Assembly (NCBI RefSeq): GCF_008831285.2
Contig: NC_045146.1
Coordinates: 13,469,289 to 13,533,288, forward strand
DNA from: Nymphaea colorata
Taxonomy: Eukaryota; Streptophyta; Magnoliopsida; Nymphaeales; Nymphaeaceae
Reading direction: 5' to 3'
Length of the DNA: 64,000 bases
Notes under the pieces: generated by a model
The model's input: only the letters and a program-made list of their open reading frames with translations
What the model was told of the DNA's origin: nothing
The model's database searches: none
Shown: in pieces, positions 63,701 through 64,000 of the stretch
How positions within the stretch are numbered: position 1 is the stretch's first letter
How the letters are laid out: each line of letters starts with the position of its first letter
Program-made: the position numbers and the translations under genes

Positions 63701-64000
63701 CAAATTTAAAGAAGTGTCCCTATTGCCACGATTCCTTCTTTTATGTCCAAAATCACTTTGTTAGTTCCATAAACATTTTCCGTAATTTAATTTTCCACAT
63801 GACGTTTTACGCAACTCATAATCTGCATACTTATAATATTTGCTTTGTCGATATCTCATGTGCGTTTGCATATTTATATTGCCTTTAACCCTTTCTAAAT
63901 TTACGTACCCGATCAAAAAGCATATATGAGCCCAACGATATCATGTCACTATCGTGGGCTATTTGGATTTGGATTATAGAAACGGATCTGGATCACGGTC
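57761..64000. other. Gene-free tail of the window
   Basis: AT-rich sequence with (CA)n near 61404-61422, (AT)n near 62988-63006 and 63128-63142, and poly(T) runs near 59233, 62829 and 63535. A possible tRNA-derived element lies at about 61825-61880. No open frame has the look of a real gene. Confidence 0.5.
61825..61880 (+). repeat. Possible tRNA-derived SINE head (A- and B-box-like)
   Basis: ACATAGTTGGTCGGACTGG resembles a Pol III A box, and GAGTTTGATTC about 30 bases further on resembles a B box. The spacing fits the head of a tRNA-derived SINE. It does not fold into a tRNA, and I could not define a tail or target duplication. Confidence 0.25.

Noticed and set aside
1..64000. tRNA or rRNA genes
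   Set aside because: No segment showed the paired A and B boxes with a foldable cloverleaf, and no conserved rRNA blocks were seen.

Overview
This is a nuclear DNA window from a flowering plant. The evidence is plant-specific gene families (P-class pentatricopeptide repeat protein, glutaredoxin-DEP-DUF547 fusion, LRR receptor pseudokinase, CYP71-clan P450), GT-AG introns of about 80 bp to 2.5 kb, AT-rich introns and spacers with many (AT)n, (GA)n and (CA)n microsatellites, and small transposon relics. The P450, the receptor kinase and the DUF547 first exon are visibly GC-rich, as in monocots and some early-diverging angiosperms. I cannot fix the species.

Layout. 1-2824: 3' flank with no recognisable gene. 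2825-24289 (minus): a complete FURRY/MOR2-PAG1 (cell morphogenesis) gene, which I assembled as 17 coding exons giving 2157 residues with every splice phase closing. Its introns carry a 322-bp hAT-type MITE with an 8-bp target duplication (16098-16435), a roughly 220-bp near-perfect palindrome (18681-18902) and several diverged tandem duplications. 24290-33990: leader and promoter of FURRY, then a long spacer holding a frameshifted relic of the eIF3a C-terminus (27801-28127) and the leader of the next gene. 33991-39253 (plus): glutaredoxin-DEP-DUF547 protein, 6 coding exons, 751 residues. 41787-44920 (minus): PPR protein resembling Arabidopsis At2g17140, 2 coding exons, 891 residues. 46706-47724 (minus): a truncated, frameshifted pseudogene copy of a receptor-like pseudokinase. 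48284-49956 (plus): a two-exon CYP71-clan P450 of 529 residues. 52952-55075 (minus): the intact receptor-like pseudokinase, 2 coding exons, 680 residues, resembling Arabidopsis At1g60630. 55076-64000: spacer with one weakly supported three-exon minus-strand transcript (55849-57760) and otherwise only repeats.

The genes do not form a pathway cluster. They are ordinary, separately transcribed nuclear genes. Local relationships are duplication (intact and broken pseudokinase copies on either side of the P450), divergent orientation (pseudogene and P450 across about 560 bp) and convergent orientation (DUF547 gene and PPR gene). I found no clearly novel system. The observations most worth checking are the unrecognised spliced gene near 56-57.7 kb, the hAT MITE, the intronic palindrome and the origin of the two pseudogenes.
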